Shown here in pieces: positions 60,520 through 64,000 of a stretch of 64,000 bases of DNA; position 1 is the stretch's first letter, and each line of letters begins with the position of its first letter. Both the position numbers and the translations under genes were made by a program. A model generated the notes under the pieces. That model saw only the letters and a list, made by a program, of their open reading frames with translations, had not been told where the DNA came from and searched no databases. This DNA comes from Hymenobacter cellulosilyticus (GTDB taxonomy: Bacteria > Bacteroidota > Bacteroidia > Cytophagales > Hymenobacteraceae). The stretch spans positions 3,648,501 to 3,712,500 of the forward strand of contig NZ_CP095046.1 in the NCBI RefSeq assembly GCF_022919215.1, in the 5' to 3' direction.

Positions 60520-61472
60520 ATGGATTACCGCGTTTTACTCTACTACTGCTACACGCCCATCGAGGATCCGGTGGCGTTTCGCGACGAGCATCACCGCCTG
60601 TGTTTGCGCCTGAATCTGCTGGGCCGTATTATCGTGGCCCACGAGGGCTGAACGGTACCGTATCGGGCCGCACGGCCGACTGTGAGGAATATATGCGCCT
60701 GGTAAAGGCCGACCCGCGGTTTGCGGCCCTGGAATTCAAGGTAGACGAAGCTCCGGAACACACGTTTCAGAAGCTGCACGTGCGCGTGAAGCCCGAAATC
60801 GTGCACAGCAGTCTGCACCACGTGCGGCCCTACGAGAAAACCGGCCTGCACCTCTCGCCCCAGGAGTTCAAGGACCTCAAGGACCGCGACGATGTGGTGG
60901 TGGTGGATGTGCGCTCCGACTACGAGTACAACGTGGGCCGCTTCAAGAATGCCGTAACCCTGGACATGGAGAACTTCCGCGACTTTCCTGAGCGGGTCGA
61001 AAAGCTCAAGGAGTTCAAGGATAAGAAGATTCTGACTTACTGCACCGGCGGCGTGAAGTGCGAAAAAGCCAGTGCGTATTTGCTGGAGCAGGGCTTCGAA
61101 AATGTGTACCAACTCCACGGCGGCATCATCAAGTACGGCATCGAAACCGGCGGGGAGGACTTCGACGGCAAGTGCTACGTGTTCGACAACCGCGTCACCG
61201 TAGACGTGAACCGCGTCAACCCGACCGTCATTGCCCAGTGCCACCACTGCGGCACGGCCTCCGACCGGATGATCAACTGCGCCAATCCGCACTGTAACGC
61301 CCACGTGGCCTTGTGCGAAACCTGCGGGGCCCAGCTCGATGGCGCCTGCTCCACTACCTGCCAGGAGCACCCCGATAAGCGCCCTTACGATGGGACGGGC
61401 ACGTACCCGAAACTCAGCAACCACTACAATCCCGAGCAAGGCCTGCTTTCCTACCGCCCGCCGGGAGCCTGA
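60520..61472 (+). CDS. trhO: tRNA uridine(34) hydroxylase, rhodanese type (one frameshift)
   Basis: 317 residues from ATG 60520 ([20 protein letters not shown]) after restoring one base at 60645-60648 (VAHEG then [16 protein letters not shown]). N-terminal acylphosphatase-like domain with the family segment [16 protein letters not shown], central rhodanese domain with the catalytic Cys near 174 in [20 protein letters not shown], and a C-terminal Cys-rich zinc-like region ([40 protein letters not shown]). TrhO (YceA) inserts the hydroxyl of 5-hydroxyuridine at the tRNA wobble position. An unbroken reading frame across these domains supports the artefact view of the frameshift. Confidence 0.92.
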
Positions 61473-61506
61473 TATTTTCCACCTTTAAGGTGGTCCCAGT
61501 GAAAAG

Positions 61507-61534
61507 GCCGGAAGCTGAGTAGCTAGTTTCCGGC
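61507..61534 (+). terminator. terminator after trhO
   Basis: GCCGGAA (61507-61513) and TTCCGGC (61528-61534) form a 7-bp stem, then TTCTTTCG. Confidence 0.72.
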
Positions 61535-61638
61535 TTCTTTCGTTTAAAGCGTTTTGGTTCCTAGGACCATCGTACCGTCTGACCTGTGTCGGGCGGATTT
61601 GCCCGTTTACCCTTTTTCTCACCCCAAACCTCCTACCC

Positions 61639-62510
61639 ATGCCCATTCCCGAATCGGAGTTGATTATCAACCGCGACGGCAGCGTGTACCACCTGAACCT
61701 GTTGCCCGACCATATTTCCGAAACGATTATCACCGTCGGCGACCCGGAGCGCGTGCCGCTGGTCAGCCAGCACTTCGATTCCATCGAAACCCAGATTCAC
61801 AAGCGGGAATTTGTAACCCACGTGGGCTATTACAAGGGCAAGCGCCTTACGGTTATTTCCACCGGCATGGGCACCGACAACATCGACATCCTCATCAACG
61901 AGCTGGACGCGCTGGTCAATATCGACTTCGTGACCCGGGAGCCCCGCCCCTGGAAGAGCGGATTTCCCTGCGCATCGTGCGCGTAGGCACCAGCGGCGCC
62001 CTGCAGGCTGACATTCCGATTGGCTCCCACCTAGTGACCGAGCACGCCGTGGGACTCGACTCGCTGATGCAGTTCTACCCGTTGGTCGAAACCGGCCTGG
62101 AAGTGGAAGTAGCCACCGGCATTCAGCAAAGCCTGGACCTAGCTTACCGCCCATACTGCGTGCGCGGCTCCGATTTGCTGCGCGAGCAGCTGGGCGCGGG
62201 CATGGTGGTGGGCAACACGCTTACCTGCCCCGGCTTCTACGGTCCCCAGGGTCGGGTGCTGCGCCTCGACCTGCGCCTGCCTGACCTGATCAGCCGCTTC
62301 CAGAGCTTCCGGCACCAGAGTGCCGAGGGCGAATTCCGTTTGACCAACTTCGAGATGGAAACGGCCGGCTACTACGGCCTGGGCCGCATGCTGGGTCACG
62401 AGGTAGTGTCGCTCAACGCCATTGTCGCCAACCGCGCCACTGGTGAGTTTGCTACCAATGCCGAGGCAACCGTCAACGACCTGATCCAGAAAACCCTCGA
62501 CCGGGTTTAG
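61639..62510 (+). CDS. nucleoside phosphorylase, uridine phosphorylase-like (one frameshift)
   Basis: 290 residues from ATG 61639, with one C restored in the run 61947-61950 (DFVTREPRP to LEERISLRIVRVGTSG). PNP_UDP_1 family: TVGDPERVPLVSQHFDS (phosphate loop with Arg), VISTGMGTDNIDILINEL, VRVGTSGALQADIPIGSHLVTEHAVGLDSL and the ribose/base-site Glu and Met in FRLTNFEMETAGYYGLGRMLG. These resemble hexameric uridine phosphorylase. The enzyme splits uridine-type nucleosides to base and ribose-1-phosphate in salvage. It is monocistronic with a strong terminator after it. Confidence 0.9.
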
Positions 62511-62564
62511 TGGTGGGCTAGTAGAATAGTTCAAATAAAGACGGTTCAACGAACGTAGTCGGCA

Positions 62565-62608
62565 ACAAAACAAAGCCCCGGCCTGTAAAGACCGGGGCTT
62601 TGTTTTGT
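62565..62608. terminator. strong bidirectional terminator after the phosphorylase gene
   Basis: Perfect 17-bp arms (62565-62581 and 62592-62608, containing CAAAGCCCCGG/CCGGGGCTTTG) with a 10-nt loop and T tracts, between convergent genes. Confidence 0.95.
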
Positions 62609-62667
62609 GCTATTGGCGAAAACTGTTGCAGCAGTGAAAATTCGCCAGGATTAAAAGAGCCGCGAAC

Positions 62668-62967
62668 TTAATAAAAGTCGAATCCAACCACAGCCCGGAG
62701 CGGCAGTGCCCCACCCGACTTCAGCGTCAGATGCTCCGCGTCGCAGGCCCAAACGGTGGTATAAACCCGCTTGGTGCTGCCATCGGCGGTTTTAAAATAG
62801 ATGTCAACCTTGCTGTGGTAGCCATTGCCGAGGGTAGTAGCCCGCTCGGCTTCGTAGCGCCGCCACTGCCGCTGAGCGGGCAGTGGCAGTACATCGTCAA
62901 TAGGAAACCGGAAAGTGCCAATGATTTCCTTGGCTACAATTTCTGGAGATTGTTCAAGCGTGTGCAT
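62668..62967 (-). CDS. hypothetical protein, 99 residues
   Basis: Intact. MHTLEQSPEIVAKEIIGTFRFPIDDVLPLPAQRQWRRYEAE then HSKVDIYFKTADGSTKRVYTTVWACDAEHLTLKSGGALPLRAVVGFDFY. The pattern of an acidic/basic helix and then four beta-strands suggests a small folded domain, and codon use is that of a real gene; it lies alone, convergent with the phosphorylase gene. It resembles other uncharacterised short Hymenobacter proteins with a WxCDAEHLTLKSGxxLPxxA core. Function unknown. Confidence 0.6.
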   Translation of the reverse strand: MHTLEQSPEIVAKEIIGTFRFPIDDVLPLPAQRQWRRYEAERATTLGNGYHSKVDIYFKTADGSTKRVYTTVWACDAEHLTLKSGGALPLRAVVGFDFY

Positions 62968-63081
62968 ATAGGGCGTATAGGTGAGAAGTGCCCTAGTAAC
63001 TTGGTGAATCTGTTTGAAAAATGCTATTAAAAATTCACTAATCTTGTGAAGTTGTTTCTTTCGTGCTATTTGGCGAAAGTA

Positions 63082-64000
63082 TCAGCCTATTTCTGCCAAA
63101 AAAGCCATGGTGTCCACCCCGTCGGCATAGTCCGTAACCTTCGGTGACTGGGCCTGCCCGAAGGCAAAGCTGCCGGCATAGCGCCCCCGTCCGAGACGAT
63201 GCACTGAATCTGCTCGGCCGCGTCGGTCAGCTGGTCGACTAGGTCTACCTCGCTGGCGTAGCGGCCGTAGTGCAGCACCGAAATGGGCGACACCAGCGGA
63301 GCCGCTTCGTTGAGCAGCAGAAAACCGTTGTCGAAGTGTGGCACGTTGTTGACCAGCAGAATGCTTTTATTATAGTCGTAGTTGTTCTGGTAGCGGTTAT
63401 GGGTCAGCACCCGCTCCCAGGGCTGCAGCGCGTCGAGCAGGGGAGTGAACGAGTAGTTCTCGGGCACGTAGAGCTTCGACACGTTGCGGCAGCCCAGGCC
63501 GTAGTACTGAAAAATGTCGCGGCCCAGGGCGGCCAGCGTTTCGGCGCTTTCCTCTCCCGTCAGAATAGCCAAGCTGGTGCGGTTGCGCCGGATCAGGTTG
63601 GGCTTTTTGCTGAAATAATACTCGAAGTAGCGGGCCGTATTGTTGGAGCCGGTGGCAATAAAGGCGTCGGCGTCGTTGAGGCGGTCCACAAAAGCAATCC
63701 GCTCGGTAAAGCGCGGCTCAATAGTGGTCAGCTCCTGGGCAACCCAGGCCATGAGAACCTTGTCGTCGGCGCTGGGCTTAGCCAGCAGGTGGTGGCCGCT
63801 GATGAGCACGCACAGCAAATCGTGGAAGCCGACCAGCGGGATGTTGCCAGCCATGACCACGCCCACGCGGCGGGCCTGCTCGGGTTCGGCTGGGTAACGG
63901 GCAGCCCAGGTGCGAAGCGTGTCTTCGGTCAGTAGCTCGGCCACACCCTGCACGGCGGCCGTCACGTTGGGCTCGTCAAACCAGGTATTGCTGTTGCGGG
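63082..64000 (-). CDS. LuxC-like acyl-CoA reductase (3' part; 5' end outside window; one frameshift)
   Basis: About 305 residues are visible, open to the right edge (RNSNTWFDEPNVTAAVQGVAEL). One base missing from the run at 63184-63188 shifts the end; repaired it reads SDGGRYAGSFAFGQAQSPKVTDYADGVDTMAFLAEIG with the stop at 63082. LuxC/aldehyde-dehydrogenase-like motifs: VGVVMAGNIPLVGFHDLLCVLISGHHLLAKPS, DAFIATGSNNTARYFEYYF, and the catalytic Cys in FQYYGLGCRNVSKLYVP. The family reduces acyl-CoA to the aldehyde. Without luxD/E or luciferase genes nearby, bioluminescence is not implied; in Bacteroidota it is usually annotated as acyl-CoA reductase. Confidence 0.85.

Noticed and set aside
63082..64000. 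Bioluminescence operon
   Set aside because: Only a LuxC-like reductase fragment is present, without luxA, B, D or E. The family is common in non-luminous Bacteroidota.
1..64000. tRNA and rRNA genes, IS transposases, prophage genes
   Set aside because: Gaps between genes were read for cloverleaf-like folds and T-loop sequences, and ORFs for transposase motifs. None was found, though reading by eye can miss a tRNA.

Overview
The window looks like chromosome of a GC-rich Bacteroidota, most likely Hymenobacter or a close relative (Cytophagales). The evidence is the set of Bacteroidota-specific families (PorT, a PorE-like OmpA protein, DUF2851, DUF5606, a fasciclin lipoprotein), the TAnnTTTG-type -7 promoter motif before many genes on both strands, and coding sequence that is roughly 60 percent GC or more. 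I found no rRNA, tRNA, IS transposase, prophage or cas gene.

Layout. 0-4.3 kb: a beta-propeller-like protein cut by the left edge, a CorA transporter and an EamA exporter. 4.4-11.4 kb: a surface-glycan-like cluster (GNAT/FemAB-like protein, flippase, GT2 glycosyltransferase, GT-C-like transferase, an unknown 540-residue membrane protein), with a striking 42-bp-period palindrome array inside it at about 5.4-5.6 kb. 11.5-22 kb: acyl-ACP desaturase, Ada-like DNA repair regulator, PliI-like lipoprotein, a VWA/MoxR pair around a subtilase and a dihaem cytochrome c, a lipocalin-like lipoprotein and an Asp/Glu racemase. 22-33.6 kb: housekeeping genes (map, cyclophilin, fasciclin, rsgA, kdtA, peroxiredoxin, Fur-type regulator, aspartate kinase, fbp, DUF5606, TonB-like, engB). 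33.6-38 kb: PorE-like OmpA protein, menG and porT (gliding / type IX secretion flavour). 38-50 kb: SDR, esterase, cdd, saccharopine dehydrogenase-like gene, a small ABC exporter, tRNA methyltransferase, lipoprotein, acyltransferase, rnhA, marC, aminotransferase, aroQ, xerD. 50-64 kb: a large membrane protein, ftsK, lolA, Sel1 protein, DUF2851, a membrane protein, a NeuD-like acyltransferase, trhO, a nucleoside phosphorylase, a hypothetical gene and the 3' part of a LuxC-like acyl-CoA reductase.

Two observations stand out. (1) Five perfect 12-bp palindromes TGCACCGGTGCA lie exactly 42 bp apart (5438-5617), separated by 30-bp spacers that are related to one another in both orientations. (2) Six intercistronic gaps of about 95-128 nt hold hairpins whose arms are built of degenerate 7- or 8-nt microrepeats. 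The arm sequence differs between loci but the architecture is the same, and each hairpin fills the space between the stop of one gene and the start of the next.

The sequence also carries about thirty single-base deletions, all in G or C runs or GGCC-type contexts, that break 22 otherwise intact genes, including ftsK, menG, porT and trhO. I read these as sequencing or assembly errors and annotate the affected genes across their full extent. The coordinates I give for such genes bridge the frameshift.
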